Below are positions 39,479 to 48,889 of a stretch of 64,000 bases of DNA, one piece after another. The stretch spans positions 62,001 through 126,000 of the forward strand of contig NZ_JAUZQF010000028.1 in assembly GCF_030718205.1 (NCBI RefSeq), given 5' to 3'. The position numbers and the translations under genes are program-made. The first letter of the stretch is position 1. Every line of letters starts with the position of its first letter. The notes beneath the pieces were generated by a model. The model was not told where the DNA came from. It ran no database searches and saw only the letters and a program-made list of their open reading frames with translations. The stretch is from Nonomuraea turcica (GTDB lineage Bacteria > Actinomycetota > Actinomycetes > Streptosporangiales > Streptosporangiaceae).

Positions 39479-42400
39479 GTGCAACAGAGAATCCCCCTTC
39501 TGGGCGCCGTGTTACTGGCCGTCACAACGGCCGCCGTACCGGCTCAGGCGGCACCCACCCCGCCCCCCGCCCAGGTAGAGCCCGCGAAGACGATCACCCT
39601 CATCACCGGGGACAAGGTCACCCTCCGCGCGCTCCCCAACAAGCAGACCCAGCTCGACATCGCTCCCGCCCCCGGCCGGGAGAAGATCGACTTCGTGCAC
39701 CGCCGGTCCACAGAGGGGCTCAGTATCGTGCCCGTGGACGCCATGCCCCTCCTGGCGACGGGCACACTAGACCCCCGGCTGTTCAACGTCACCAAGCTGG
39801 CCGCGCTCGGCTACGACGACGCCGCCAGCCCCGGGCTCCCGCTCATCCTGACGTACCCGGAGCAGGCCGGCGTCGCCACGCTCAGGGCCGCGGGCGGGCG
39901 CCCGCTGCCCGCGATCAACGGCGTGGCCAGGAACGAGCCCCGTACCGGTGCGCTCTGGAAGACACTGACCGCGCAGGCCAGGACGGCGGTGACGCCCGCG
40001 AAGATCTGGCTCGACGGCAAGGCCAAGGTGTCGCTCGACGTCAGCGTCCCGCACATCGGCGCGCCCGCGGCCTGGGCGGCCGGCCACACCGGCAAGGACG
40101 TCCCCGTCGCGGTCCTCGACACCGGCTACGACCCCGCCCACCCCGATCTGCAGGGCCTGGTCGTCAAGGCCGAGAACTTCACCTCCGAGCCGGACACGCG
40201 CGACCTGCACGGCCACGGCACCCACGTCTCCTCCACGATCGCCGGCTCCGGCGCCGCCTCGGGCGGCACGCACAAGGGCGTCGCCCCCGGCGCCCGGCTG
40301 CTCGTCGGCAAGGTCTGCGACCAGAGCGGGTTCTGTCCCGACTCGGGCATCATCGAGGGCATGACGTGGGCGGCGGAGAACGGCGCCCGCGTCGCCAACC
40401 TCAGCCTCGGCGGCCCCGACGCGCCCGGCACCGACCCGCTGGAGCAGGCCGTCGACAACCTCACGGAGAAGTACGGCACGCTGTTCGTGATCGCCGCGGG
40501 CAACGACGGGCCCCAGCACCTCGGTTCCCCGGGCAGCGCGGACAGCGCGCTGTCGGTCGGCGCCTCCCACCGCGACGCCGACAGGGTGGCCGACTTCAGC
40601 AGCACCGGCCCGCGCCCCGGCGACGCCGCGGTCAAGCCGGACCTCATCGCGCCCGGCGTGGGCATCGTCGCCGCCAGGGCCGCCGCCGGACAACCCGGTG
40701 AGGACTCCTACACGGCGATGAGCGGCACATCCATGGCCACCCCGCACGTGGCGGGCGCCGCGGCGATCGTCGCCGGCCTGCACCCCGACTGGAAGGCCGG
40801 CCGCATCAAGGCCGCGCTCATGGCGTCCACCGCCCCCGGTGCCGAGCTGGGCGCCTACGTCCAGGGCTCCGGCCGCGTGGACGTCGCCCGGGCCATCACC
40901 CAGCAGGTCACGGCCGAGCCGGTCTCGCTCTCCATGGGAGACGTCGAGCTGCCCGACACCCAGCCGAAGGAGCGCACGCTCACCTACCGCAACGACGGCG
41001 ACGCCGCCATCCGGCTGGAGCTCGAGGTGACGGCCAAGGACGGGCACGGCGAGCCGGCGACGGTGTTCGCGCTCGGCGCCACCACGGTCGAGGTGCCCGC
41101 GCACGGCACCGCCCAGGTCACTGTGACCGCCCGGCCCGGCGCCACCGGCATCTACAGCGGCACGGTCGTGGCCGAGGGCGGCGGCGTCACCGTACGCACC
41201 GGCATCGGCATGCGCGTCGAACCGGAGAAGCGCGGCCTCAAGCTGACCTTCACCGGCACGGACGGGCGGCCCGCCCAGAACGCCTTCGCCGGGGTGATCG
41301 ACCTCGACGTCAAGGAACAGACCAACTATGACATCGCCGGCGGCACCCTGGACCTGCGGCTGCTCAAGGGTCACCGCTACACGGTCGTCACCTTGATGGC
41401 CGACCACGACGGCACGCTGGTGATGGCGGCCGAGCCGGAGTTCACCCTCGACGCCGACCGCACGGTCACCGCCGACGCCCGCCGGGCCAAGCCGGTGGAC
41501 GTGCGTACAGAGGAGCCGACCGCGCGGCTGGCCATCGGCCTGTTCGGCATGCTGCAGCTCGTCGAGGGCATGCAGCCCTTCGGTTTGGACGTGGACCTGA
41601 ACTCCCTGTGGGGCGCGGACCGCATCGAAGGCATCAAGGCCATCCCGACGACCCGCACGGCCAGCAAGAACTTCGCCTACTACCGCTGGACCCAGTGGGC
41701 CAAGCCCAAAGACGACGGCAGCTATGACGACAGCCCGTACTTCTACCACCTGATGAAGGCCGAGCCGCGCATCCCCGCCGACCCCGGCTACCGCCCGCGC
41801 CGCCGCGACCTGGCCGAGGTCACCTCCACGTACGCCACGCAGCACGACGTGAAGTTCGGCGAGCACATGGCGCTGCCCGTGCTGTACGGAACGGAGCTGG
41901 CGTGGATGCCCTACAGCCACGTCTCCCGCCTCTCGCTGCCCTTCCGCAGGACCGAGTACTACACGCCCGGCGACACCGGCTGGTACCCGTCCTTCGTCCA
42001 GTACCGCACGCCCCCGGACGGCCTGAACGACCTCGACCAGTTCTTCTTCGGCAAGACCACCGTCTACCGGGCCGGCCAGAAGACCACCGACCGCTGGAAC
42101 AACGGCGTCTTCGCGGCCGGGCTCAGCCCCGGCGGGGACCTCAACTGGCGTGAGGACAACATGCTGCAGTTCGCGGCCGGCCTGTTCGAGGACGGCACCC
42201 CCGACCGCATCTCCTACGGCGAGTACGCCTCCCCGCAGGCCAAGCTCTACCGCGACGGAAAGGAGATCTACGCCGCCGACTACCTGCCCGGCTGGATCGA
42301 CGTGCCCGCAGAGCAGAAGGAGAGCGACTACCGGCTCACCATGACCGCCGACCGCGATCCGGCCCAGACCAAGATGTCCACGCGGGTCAGCGCCGAGTGG

Positions 42401-42769
42401 CGGTTCCGGTCGAAGACCCCCGAGCCGGGCAAGCGGCAGGTGCTGCCGCTGCTGGCCGTCAAGATCAGCCCAGAGCTGGACGAGCGCAACCGGGCAGCCG
42501 TGGGCCACATGCGCATCCCGCTACGCCTGCAGCGCCAGGACGGCTCGCCCGACCTGAAGCTGCGCACGCTCACGGTGGAGATCTCCTACGACGACGGCCG
42601 CACCTGGCTGCCCACGCTGGTGCATCCGTCGGCCAAGGGCGGCTGGTCCGCCGAGACCTGGCACCCGGCCGGGGCGCGGGGGACATTCGCCTCGCTGCGC
42701 GTCAAGGCCGCCGACACCGGCGGCAACGCTTTCGCCGAGACCGTCATCAGGGCGTACCAGATCAAGTGA
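39479..42769 (+). CDS. Secreted S8 family serine protease (subtilase)
   Basis: 1096 residues. Signal peptide about 1-25 (ends VPAQA), a propeptide-like N-terminal region (about 30-190), then the S8 domain (about 200-490). The catalytic triad is complete: Asp in VAVLDTGYDPAHPDL, His in LHGHGTHVSSTIAG and Ser in SGTSMATPHVAGAAAI, with the oxyanion Asn in VIAAGNDGP. The remaining 600 residues are beta-rich domains of unknown function found in large actinomycete subtilases. The GTG at 39479 is chosen because it lies just upstream of the signal peptide and at the predicted transcription start. It is divergent from its probable regulator and ends at a strong bidirectional terminator. Confidence 0.92.
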   Translation: MQQRIPLLGAVLLAVTTAAVPAQAAPTPPPAQVEPAKTITLITGDKVTLRALPNKQTQLDIAPAPGREKIDFVHRRSTEGLSIVPVDAMPLLATGTLDPRLFNVTKLAALGYDDAASPGLPLILTYPEQAGVATLRAAGGRPLPAINGVARNEPRTGALWKTLTAQARTAVTPAKIWLDGKAKVSLDVSVPHIGAPAAWAAGHTGKDVPVAVLDTGYDPAHPDLQGLVVKAENFTSEPDTRDLHGHGTHVSSTIAGSGAASGGTHKGVAPGARLLVGKVCDQSGFCPDSGIIEGMTWAAENGARVANLSLGGPDAPGTDPLEQAVDNLTEKYGTLFVIAAGNDGPQHLGSPGSADSALSVGASHRDADRVADFSSTGPRPGDAAVKPDLIAPGVGIVAARAAAGQPGEDSYTAMSGTSMATPHVAGAAAIVAGLHPDWKAGRIKAALMASTAPGAELGAYVQGSGRVDVARAITQQVTAEPVSLSMGDVELPDTQPKERTLTYRNDGDAAIRLELEVTAKDGHGEPATVFALGATTVEVPAHGTAQVTVTARPGATGIYSGTVVAEGGGVTVRTGIGMRVEPEKRGLKLTFTGTDGRPAQNAFAGVIDLDVKEQTNYDIAGGTLDLRLLKGHRYTVVTLMADHDGTLVMAAEPEFTLDADRTVTADARRAKPVDVRTEEPTARLAIGLFGMLQLVEGMQPFGLDVDLNSLWGADRIEGIKAIPTTRTASKNFAYYRWTQWAKPKDDGSYDDSPYFYHLMKAEPRIPADPGYRPRRRDLAEVTSTYATQHDVKFGEHMALPVLYGTELAWMPYSHVSRLSLPFRRTEYYTPGDTGWYPSFVQYRTPPDGLNDLDQFFFGKTTVYRAGQKTTDRWNNGVFAAGLSPGGDLNWREDNMLQFAAGLFEDGTPDRISYGEYASPQAKLYRDGKEIYAADYLPGWIDVPAEQKESDYRLTMTADRDPAQTKMSTRVSAEWRFRSKTPEPGKRQVLPLLAVKISPELDERNRAAVGHMRIPLRLQRQDGSPDLKLRTLTVEISYDDGRTWLPTLVHPSAKGGWSAETWHPAGARGTFASLRVKAADTGGNAFAETVIRAYQIK

Positions 42770-42776
42770 TTCAAGC

Positions 42777-42804
42777 GGAAGGCCCCGCTTCGGCGGGGCC
42801 TTCC
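42777..42804. terminator. Strong bidirectional terminator
   Basis: A 12-bp perfect stem (GGAAGGCCCCGC at 42777-42788, GCGGGGCCTTCC at 42793-42804) is closed by a stable TTCG tetraloop. It lies 7 nt after the subtilase stop and 6 nt before the stop of the convergent reductase gene, serving both. Confidence 0.92.
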
Positions 42805-42810
42805 GGCCAT

Positions 42811-43215
42811 TTAGGTGATGCGCTCGAGAACGACGACCGGGATGTCGCGGTCGGTCTTGCGCTGGTATTCGTCGTAGTCCGGCCACGTGCTCGTCATGAG
42901 CCGCCAGAGCACGGGCTTGTCCTCGCCGCTCGCCGTGTGGGCACGGGCCTTGAACTTGTCGCCCTTGACCTGCACCTCGACGTCAGGGTTGGCCTTCAGG
43001 TTCTTGTACCACTCGGGATGGTCGGGATCCCCGCCCTTGGAGGCCACGACCACGTGGTCGTCGCCGTGCCGCTGGTAGATGAGCGGGGTCGTGTATGGTT
43101 TGCCCGATTTGCGGCCTTTGGTGGTGAGGAGGAGGACTGTGGTGTTGTTCCAGTCGTGTCCTTCCGCGCCGTCGGTCTCCTGATAGCGCCGGACGTGTTC
43201 CTTGCCATAGAGCAT
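42811..43215 (-). CDS. Deazaflavin (F420)-dependent nitroreductase family protein
   Basis: 134 residues of the Ddn/F420H2-dependent quinone reductase split-barrel family: VLLLTTKGRKSGKPYTTPLI, DHVVVASKGGDPDHPEWYKN, LKANPDVEVQV and the C-terminal YDEYQRKTDRDIPVVVLERI. Members use reduced F420 to reduce quinones or nitro compounds. The start is ATG 43215 (AGGAACACG is a weak SD). It is divergent from the LacI gene and convergent with the subtilase gene. Confidence 0.88.
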   Translation of the reverse strand: MLYGKEHVRRYQETDGAEGHDWNNTTVLLLTTKGRKSGKPYTTPLIYQRHGDDHVVVASKGGDPDHPEWYKNLKANPDVEVQVKGDKFKARAHTASGEDKPVLWRLMTSTWPDYDEYQRKTDRDIPVVVLERIT

Positions 43216-43300
43216 GCCGTGCAGCTACCCACCTCCGGCGTGACCTCACCGTTACTCGACGGGGTCTGTACGAGAAGTTAACAAGACTGGCACACTGCAT

Positions 43301-43342
43301 TTGTGTAAGCGCTTACACCGCCCCATGATGAAAGCGCTTACA
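43301..43342 (+). promoter_or_regulatory. LacI promoter with two operators
   Basis: Operator 1 is a perfect 16-bp palindrome GTGTAAGCGCTTACAC (43303-43318). Operator 2 (43329-43342, TGAAAGCGCTTACA) shares the core with one mismatched pair. Their centres are 25 bp apart. TTGTGT (43301-43306) and CATGAT (43324-43329), 17 nt apart, could be the -35 and -10, so operator 1 lies within the promoter and operator 2 just downstream. This implies autoregulation of the whole locus. Confidence 0.8.
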
Positions 43343-43357
43343 CAAAGGAGTGGCTCT

Positions 43358-44353
43358 ATGGACGTGACCATCTACGAGGTGGCCCAACGCGCCGGCGTGT
43401 CGATCGCGACCGTGTCCAGGGCCCTGCGCGGCACCGGACCCGTCGCGGCCAAGACGCGCGAGAAGGTGCTCAAGGCCGTCGAGGAGCTCAACTTCACGCC
43501 CAGCCGCCTCGGTGTCAGCCTGGCCGAGGGCCGGCACGCCGCCAACGGCGTCGTCTTCCCCGACCTCGCCGGCCCCTACTACACCGAGGTGCTGCTCGGC
43601 TACGAGGAGGTCGCCTCCGAGCTGGGCCGCTCGGTGGTCATCCTGTCGACCAAGGGCCGCACCAGGGTCAACGACCTGATCAAGGACCTGGCCGGGCGCG
43701 TGGACGGCCTGCTGGTCTTCGGCCACGCCGTCCCCGACCCGCTGATCGCCGAGCTGGTGAGGCTCGGCGTGCGGCTGGTGGTCATCTCCCGCGACCCGCT
43801 GCCCGGCGCGGACACGCTGCGCAGCGAGAACACCGCCTCGGCGCGGGCGCTGGCCGAGCACCTGGCCGGCCACGGCTACGAGCGCTTCGCGTTCCTCGGC
43901 GCGCCGCTGACCAGCGGCGACGACGTGGACGAGCGCTGGCGCGGCGTGCGGTCGGTGCTCGGCGGCGCGATCGAGGCCGTGGCCACGCGGGAGTACACCG
44001 TGGAGTGCGGCTTCGACGCCGCCAGGGCGCTGCTCAAGGACAAGCGGCCGGAGGCCATCGTCTGCTCCGACGACGAGGTGGCGCTGGGGGCGCTGCTCGC
44101 CGCCGAGGAGCTCGGCCTCGACGTGCCCGGCGACGTGGCCGTCACCGGCTGGGACGACATCATGGCCGCCCGCCACGCCAGACCCGCGCTGACCACCGTG
44201 CGCCAGCCGATGCGCGAGCTCGGCGCCCGCGCCGCCCGCGCGCTCGACGAGCTGATCACCGGCGTCCGCGACACGCCGAGCCACCTCATCCTGACCACCG
44301 AGCTGGTCGTGCGCGCCAGCTGCGGTCCCCACCCCCAGGAGGTAAGAACGTGA
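43358..44353 (+). CDS. LacI-family transcriptional regulator of the glycan locus
   Basis: 331 residues. The N-terminal LacI helix-turn-helix is VTIYEVAQRAGVSIATVSRAL, with hinge helix region PSRLGVSLAEG. The effector domain is of the periplasmic-binding-protein type (VVFPDLAGPYYTEVLLGYEE, VISRDPLPG, VTGWDDIMAARHARPALTTV, AARALDELI). ATG 43358 has AAAGGAG 7 nt upstream and the operators before it. The stop overlaps the GTG of the binding-protein gene (GTGA), so regulator and transporter are in one transcript. The inducer is probably the imported oligosaccharide. Confidence 0.94.
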   Translation: MDVTIYEVAQRAGVSIATVSRALRGTGPVAAKTREKVLKAVEELNFTPSRLGVSLAEGRHAANGVVFPDLAGPYYTEVLLGYEEVASELGRSVVILSTKGRTRVNDLIKDLAGRVDGLLVFGHAVPDPLIAELVRLGVRLVVISRDPLPGADTLRSENTASARALAEHLAGHGYERFAFLGAPLTSGDDVDERWRGVRSVLGGAIEAVATREYTVECGFDAARALLKDKRPEAIVCSDDEVALGALLAAEELGLDVPGDVAVTGWDDIMAARHARPALTTVRQPMRELGARAARALDELITGVRDTPSHLILTTELVVRASCGPHPQEVRT

Positions 44354-45627
44354 ACACCATCACCCGGCGCGCCGGAGCCCGCGCCATCGGCGGCCTGCTG
44401 GCTCTCGCGATCCTGGCCGCAGGCTGCGGCCGCGACGCCGCCCAGGCGCCCGAGCAGGCGCAGAACGTCACGACCGGCAAGGTCACGGGGGAGGTCACGG
44501 TCTGGGCGATGGGGGAGGAAGGCAAGGCGCTCGGCACGTTCGTCAAGGACTTCGAGAGCGCCAACCCCGGCGTGAAGGTCAACGTCACGGCGATCGGATG
44601 GGACGTGGCGCATGACAAGATCACCGCGGCCATCGCGGGCGGCGCCACCCCCGACGTGAGCATGATCGGCTCGACCTGGTCGGGCGAGCTGGCCAAGACC
44701 GGCGCCCTCGACCCCACCCCGCCCAATCTGGTGGACAAGGCGGCGTTCTTCCCCGGCGCGTGGCAGACGGTCGAGCTCAACGGCACGGCGTACGGGGTGC
44801 CGTGGTACGTCGAGACCCGCGTCCTCTACTACCGCACCGACCAGGCGAAGAAGGCCGGAGTGGAGCCGCCGAAGACCTGGCGGGAGTTCACCGAGTTCGC
44901 CAGGGCGCTCAAGGACAAGGGCGGGGCCAAGGACGGCTTCCAGCAGAGCTACACGCTCGGCGCGTCCTGGCAGGAGACGCTGCCGCTGATCTGGCAGGCC
45001 GGCGGCGAGATCGTCAAGGACGGCCGATACACCTTCGACACCCCCGAGGCGGTGACCGCACTCAAGCAGTACGAGTCGCTGTTCAAGCAGAAGCTCGCCC
45101 CGACCAACACGGCCGAGGGCGCCTTCCCGCAGACCTTCATCAAGGGCGAGGTCGGCGGCTTCTTCTCAGGCCCGTGGATGATCGGGGTGCTCAACAACGA
45201 CGGCGGGCCGGAGTTCAAGGACAAGTTCGACGTCGCCCCCTACCCCAAGGGGCCCGTCTCGGGCACCAGCTTCATCGGCGGCTCCGCCATGGCGGTGTTC
45301 AAGAAGGCGAAGAACCGTGACGCCGCCTGGACGTTCCTGCAGTGGCTGAGCGAGCCGAAGGTGCAGGCCAAGTGGTATACGACGGTCAAGGCGCTGCCTG
45401 CCGTGCAGGTGGCCTGGCAGGAGCCCGAGCTGACCGCCGACAAGCAGCTGGCCGTCTTCGGCGAGCAGCTCAAGGACGCCAAGACGCCGCCGCCGTTCCC
45501 GACGTGGGAGCAGGTGGCCAGGGTGCTCGAGGCGGAGCTGGAGAAGCTGGCCCGCGGCGCCCAGACCCCCGAGCAGACGGCCAAGTCCATCCAGTCGCAG
45601 GCCGACACGATCGGGACCGGCCTGTGA
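44350..45627 (+). CDS. Sugar ABC transporter substrate-binding lipoprotein
   Basis: 425 residues. A lipoprotein signal with lipobox LAAGC (GLLALAILAAGCGRD) anchors it outside the membrane. The mature part is a family 1 extracellular solute-binding protein: VTVWAMGEEGKALGTFVKDF, PDVSMIGSTWSGELAKTGAL, YGVPWYVETRVLYYRTD, GGSAMAVFKKAKNRDAAWTF and LQWLSEPKVQAKWY. It delivers oligosaccharides to the two permeases that follow. The GTG overlaps the lacI stop, and the end overlaps the next GTG (GTGA). Confidence 0.93.
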   Translation: MNTITRRAGARAIGGLLALAILAAGCGRDAAQAPEQAQNVTTGKVTGEVTVWAMGEEGKALGTFVKDFESANPGVKVNVTAIGWDVAHDKITAAIAGGATPDVSMIGSTWSGELAKTGALDPTPPNLVDKAAFFPGAWQTVELNGTAYGVPWYVETRVLYYRTDQAKKAGVEPPKTWREFTEFARALKDKGGAKDGFQQSYTLGASWQETLPLIWQAGGEIVKDGRYTFDTPEAVTALKQYESLFKQKLAPTNTAEGAFPQTFIKGEVGGFFSGPWMIGVLNNDGGPEFKDKFDVAPYPKGPVSGTSFIGGSAMAVFKKAKNRDAAWTFLQWLSEPKVQAKWYTTVKALPAVQVAWQEPELTADKQLAVFGEQLKDAKTPPPFPTWEQVARVLEAELEKLARGAQTPEQTAKSIQSQADTIGTGL

Positions 45628-46547
45628 ACCTGGCGGTCCCCACGACGGGACGGGCGGCGGACGTCGTCCGGATCGCGTTACGCCGGAGCTGGATCGGCTG
45701 GATGTTCATCCTGCCGTTCGTGGTGCTGTTCGTGGTGTTCTACCTGGGGCCGCTGCTCGTCGGCATCGGCATGAGCTTCACCGACATGCGCAGCACCGAC
45801 GTGACGAACCCGTTCGCCGTCGACCTCGTCGGCGTCGACAACTACCTGCGGCTGGTCAACGACGGCGCCATGCGGCGGGCGGCGGTCAACACGCTCGTGT
45901 TCGTGGTCACGACGCTGCCGCTGACCATCGGGCTCGGGCTGGCCGCCGCCGTCCTGCTCAACTCGGGCATCGCCCGCCTGCCCGCGGCGTTCTTCCGGCT
46001 CGGCTACTACCTGCCGAACATCACCAGCATCATCGGCATCGCCGTGGCGTGGAAGTTCCTCCTGGAGCCCGAGGCCGGCCTGGTCAACCGGCTGCTGGAG
46101 CTGGTCGGCGTCCAGGGCCCGAACTGGCTGCAGAACCAGAGCACCGCCCTGCCCGCGATCATCGTCATGACCGCCTGGCGTAGCTTCGGCTTCAACATGG
46201 TCGTGCTGCTGGCCGCGCTCCAGACCATCCCGAGAGAGCTGTACGAGGCCGCGGAGGTGGACGGCGCCGGACGGTGGGCCCGTTTCCGCTCGGTGACCGT
46301 GCCCTCGCTCCGCCCCGTGCTGCTGTTCTGCACCGTCTACAGCTCGGTCGGGTTCATGCAGTTCCTGGAGGAGCCGCTGGTGATGACCCGCGGCGGACCG
46401 CTGAACGCCACGCTGTCGGCGTCGCTGGCGATCTTCAACCAGTTCGGGGTCGGCAACTACGGCTACGCCGGCGCCGCCTCGACGGTGTTGTTCGCCGTGA
46501 TCGTGGCGCTGGCCGTCCTGCAGCTGAGGCTGGGGAGGAGCAGGTGA
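45624..46547 (+). CDS. Sugar ABC transporter permease (MalF-type)
   Basis: 307 residues with six membrane helices. The cytoplasmic EAA loop, which docks the ATPase, reads EAAEVDGAGRWARFRSVTVP. The N-terminal IGWMFILPFVVLFVVFYLGP and RLGYYLPNITSIIGIAVAWK are typical of MalF/UgpA-type subunits. The GTG start and the stop both overlap neighbours by 4 nt. No ATPase gene is in the locus; many actinomycete sugar importers share a single MsiK-type ATPase encoded elsewhere. Confidence 0.93.
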   Translation: MNLAVPTTGRAADVVRIALRRSWIGWMFILPFVVLFVVFYLGPLLVGIGMSFTDMRSTDVTNPFAVDLVGVDNYLRLVNDGAMRRAAVNTLVFVVTTLPLTIGLGLAAAVLLNSGIARLPAAFFRLGYYLPNITSIIGIAVAWKFLLEPEAGLVNRLLELVGVQGPNWLQNQSTALPAIIVMTAWRSFGFNMVVLLAALQTIPRELYEAAEVDGAGRWARFRSVTVPSLRPVLLFCTVYSSVGFMQFLEEPLVMTRGGPLNATLSASLAIFNQFGVGNYGYAGAASTVLFAVIVALAVLQLRLGRSR

Positions 46548-47365
46548 AGAGGACTCGCCGCCAGCACGCGGTCGTCTACCTCGGGCTCACGCTCGGCCTG
46601 GCGCTGGTCGTGGGGCCGTTCCTGTGGACCGCGCTCAGCGCGGTCAAGCCCGAGCGGGAGATCAGGCGCGACCCGCCGACGTTCTGGCCCGAGACGTGGA
46701 CGCTGGACAACTTCGCCGAGCTGTTCGAGAGGGTGAACATCGGCACCGCGTTCGCCAACAGCATGATCATCGCGCTCGTGCTGGTGGCCACCAACCTGCT
46801 GTTCTGCTCCATGGTGGGCTACGCCTTCGCCAAGCTCGACTTCCGCGGCAAGAATCTGGCGTTCGGGCTCGTCCTGGTCCAGCTGGCGATCCCGGCGATC
46901 GTGCTCATGATGCCGCAGTTCGTGCTGATCGCGAGACTCGGCATGGTCAACACGTTCATCGGGATCATCCTGCCGACCGTGGTGACGCCGCTCGGCGTGT
47001 TCATGATGCGGCAGTTCATCTCCGACCTGCCCGACGAGCTGATCGACGCGGCCAGGGTGGACGGCGCGCGGGAGTTCCGGATCTTCTTCACGATCATCCT
47101 GCCGCTCTGCGGGCCGCCGCTGGCCACCCTGGGGCTGATCACGTTCCTCGGCTCGTGGAACAACTTCCTGTGGCCGGCCGTGGTCGCGCAGAGCGAGAAC
47201 ATGTACACCCTCCCGGTCGCGCTCAACATCCTCAACGGCAACGAAGGCACCCACTACAACCTGCTGGTCGCGGGGTCGGTCGTGGTGATCGCGCCGATCC
47301 TGTTCCTGTTCGTGTTCCTGCAGCGCTTCTTCATCCAGGGAATCGCCACCTCCGGACTCAAGTAA
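46544..47365 (+). CDS. Sugar ABC transporter permease (MalG-type)
   Basis: 273 residues with six membrane helices. The EAA-type loop is IDAARVDGAREFRIFFTIIL, LPCGP-like in its continuation. The N-terminus (YLGLTLGLALVVGPFLWTAL) and the C-terminus (LQRFFIQGIATSGLK) are typical MalG features. The GTG start overlaps the previous stop and has GGGGAGGAG upstream. It is the intact counterpart of the permease remnant at 7320-7474, though not a copy of it. Confidence 0.93.
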   Translation: MKRTRRQHAVVYLGLTLGLALVVGPFLWTALSAVKPEREIRRDPPTFWPETWTLDNFAELFERVNIGTAFANSMIIALVLVATNLLFCSMVGYAFAKLDFRGKNLAFGLVLVQLAIPAIVLMMPQFVLIARLGMVNTFIGIILPTVVTPLGVFMMRQFISDLPDELIDAARVDGAREFRIFFTIILPLCGPPLATLGLITFLGSWNNFLWPAVVAQSENMYTLPVALNILNGNEGTHYNLLVAGSVVVIAPILFLFVFLQRFFIQGIATSGLK

Positions 47366-47377
47366 GAGGAGCCCCTC

Positions 47378-48874
47378 ATGCGTAAGACCGTCCTGTCCGG
47401 CTTAGTCGTGCTGGCGCTCACGGTGCCGGCCGCTCCCGCGAACGCCGACAGCACGCTCCACCGCTACGCGAAGGACACCTGGCGGTCGATGGCCGCCATG
47501 GTCGAGCCGGCCACCGGCCTGCCCGCCGACAAGGTGACCGGCGACCTCAAGACCCGGGCGAAGGTCACCTCGCCCACCAACATCGGCACGTACCTGTGGA
47601 GCACGCTCACCGCCCGCGACCTGCGCCTGATCACCGGCCAGGATGCCGCCGCCAGGATCGGCAGGGTCCTCACGGCGCTGGAGCGGCTGGAACGCAACGC
47701 CCCCACCGGCCAGTTCTACAACTGGTACGACCCCGCAACCCTCCAGCTCGTCCGCACCTGGCCGGAGACCGGCGACCAGGTTCGGCTGTTCGCCTCCAGC
47801 GTGGACAACGGCTGGCTGGCCACGGCCCTCATGATGGTCCGCAACGCCACCCCGCAGCATGCCGTCCGCTCCAACCGGCTGCTGACCTCGATGAACTTCA
47901 CGTCGTACTACGATCCGGCGGCCCGCCCTGATGCCGGCACGGGCCTGCTGCGCGGCGGATTCTGGCCGGAGCCGCCCGACGGCTGCTACGTCGAGAGCGA
48001 CTACGCCGGCACCGGCACGACCGTCTACTCCACCTGCCACCACTATGGCGCGCCCGCCGAGACCCGTATCGGCCAGTACGTGGGCATCGCGCTCGGCCAG
48101 CTCCCGCGCGAGAGCTACTTCGGCCCGTACCGGACCTTCCCCGACAACGGCTGCGACTTCGGCTGGCAGGAACAGAAGCCGGTCGGCTCGTGGAAGCGGT
48201 ATCTGGGCGTGAACGTCTGGGAGGGCACCTACGGCTACCGCGGCATGCGGTACGTCCCCAATTGGGGCGGCTCCATGTTCGAGGCCCTCATGCCCGACCT
48301 CGTCGTCCCCGAGGCGGCGTGGGCGCCGCGCAGCTGGGGCCGCAACCACCCGGTCTTCGTCCAGGCCCAGATCGAGCACGGGCTCAACGAGGCCAAGTAC
48401 GGCTACTGGGGCTTCTCCCCGTCCAACGACCCGCACGGCGGCTACCGCGAGTACGGCGTGGACCCGCTCGGCATGGACGCGCCGGGCTACACCTCCGACC
48501 GCGAGCGCACCAGCACCGACCCCGGCTACGAGGGCTGCCGCCCCGCCCAGCCGGAGCCCACCGCCTACGGCGACGGCGTGGTGACGCCGCACGCGAGCTT
48601 CCTGGCGCTGCCGTACGCGAAGGCGGCGGCCATGGACAACCTGGCCAAGCTGCGCCGCGACTTCGACGCCTACGGCCCCGGCGGCTTCTACGACGCGATC
48701 GCCGTCCGCTCCGGGGTGGTGTCGACGTGGTACCTGGCGCTCGACCAGGGCATGGTCATGGCTGCCCTCGGCAACGTGCTCGCCGGCGGCAACCTGCACC
48801 GTTACTTCGCCGGCTCCGGCGTTGAGGCCAAGCTCCGCCCGGTGATGCAGCTCGAGGAATGGGATGTTCGATGA
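47378..48874 (+). CDS. Secreted glucoamylase-like protein (PF10091; GH144-like glucanase)
   Basis: 498 residues. Signal peptide about 1-24 (PAAPANA). The (alpha/alpha)6 barrel of the PF10091 family is seen in YVPNWGGSMFEALMPDLVVP, KYGYWGFSPSNDPHGGYREY, VVTPHASFLALPYAKAA, AYGPGGFYDAI and ALDQGMVMAALGNVL. Family GH144, the best-characterised relatives, are endo-beta-1,2-glucanases. That activity is plausible here but not proven. The gene starts 13 nt after the permease gene (AGGAG before the ATG), inside the LacI transcript, so its product probably generates the oligosaccharides the ABC system imports. Confidence 0.8.
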   Translation: MRKTVLSGLVVLALTVPAAPANADSTLHRYAKDTWRSMAAMVEPATGLPADKVTGDLKTRAKVTSPTNIGTYLWSTLTARDLRLITGQDAAARIGRVLTALERLERNAPTGQFYNWYDPATLQLVRTWPETGDQVRLFASSVDNGWLATALMMVRNATPQHAVRSNRLLTSMNFTSYYDPAARPDAGTGLLRGGFWPEPPDGCYVESDYAGTGTTVYSTCHHYGAPAETRIGQYVGIALGQLPRESYFGPYRTFPDNGCDFGWQEQKPVGSWKRYLGVNVWEGTYGYRGMRYVPNWGGSMFEALMPDLVVPEAAWAPRSWGRNHPVFVQAQIEHGLNEAKYGYWGFSPSNDPHGGYREYGVDPLGMDAPGYTSDRERTSTDPGYEGCRPAQPEPTAYGDGVVTPHASFLALPYAKAAAMDNLAKLRRDFDAYGPGGFYDAIAVRSGVVSTWYLALDQGMVMAALGNVLAGGNLHRYFAGSGVEAKLRPVMQLEEWDVR

Positions 48875-48889
48875 AACGGGGAAGAGCCA

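Noticed and set aside
39767..42508. A 913-codon open frame on the minus strand opposite the subtilase
   Set aside because: Same effect of high GC at third positions; the plus-strand gene has the complete catalytic triad.
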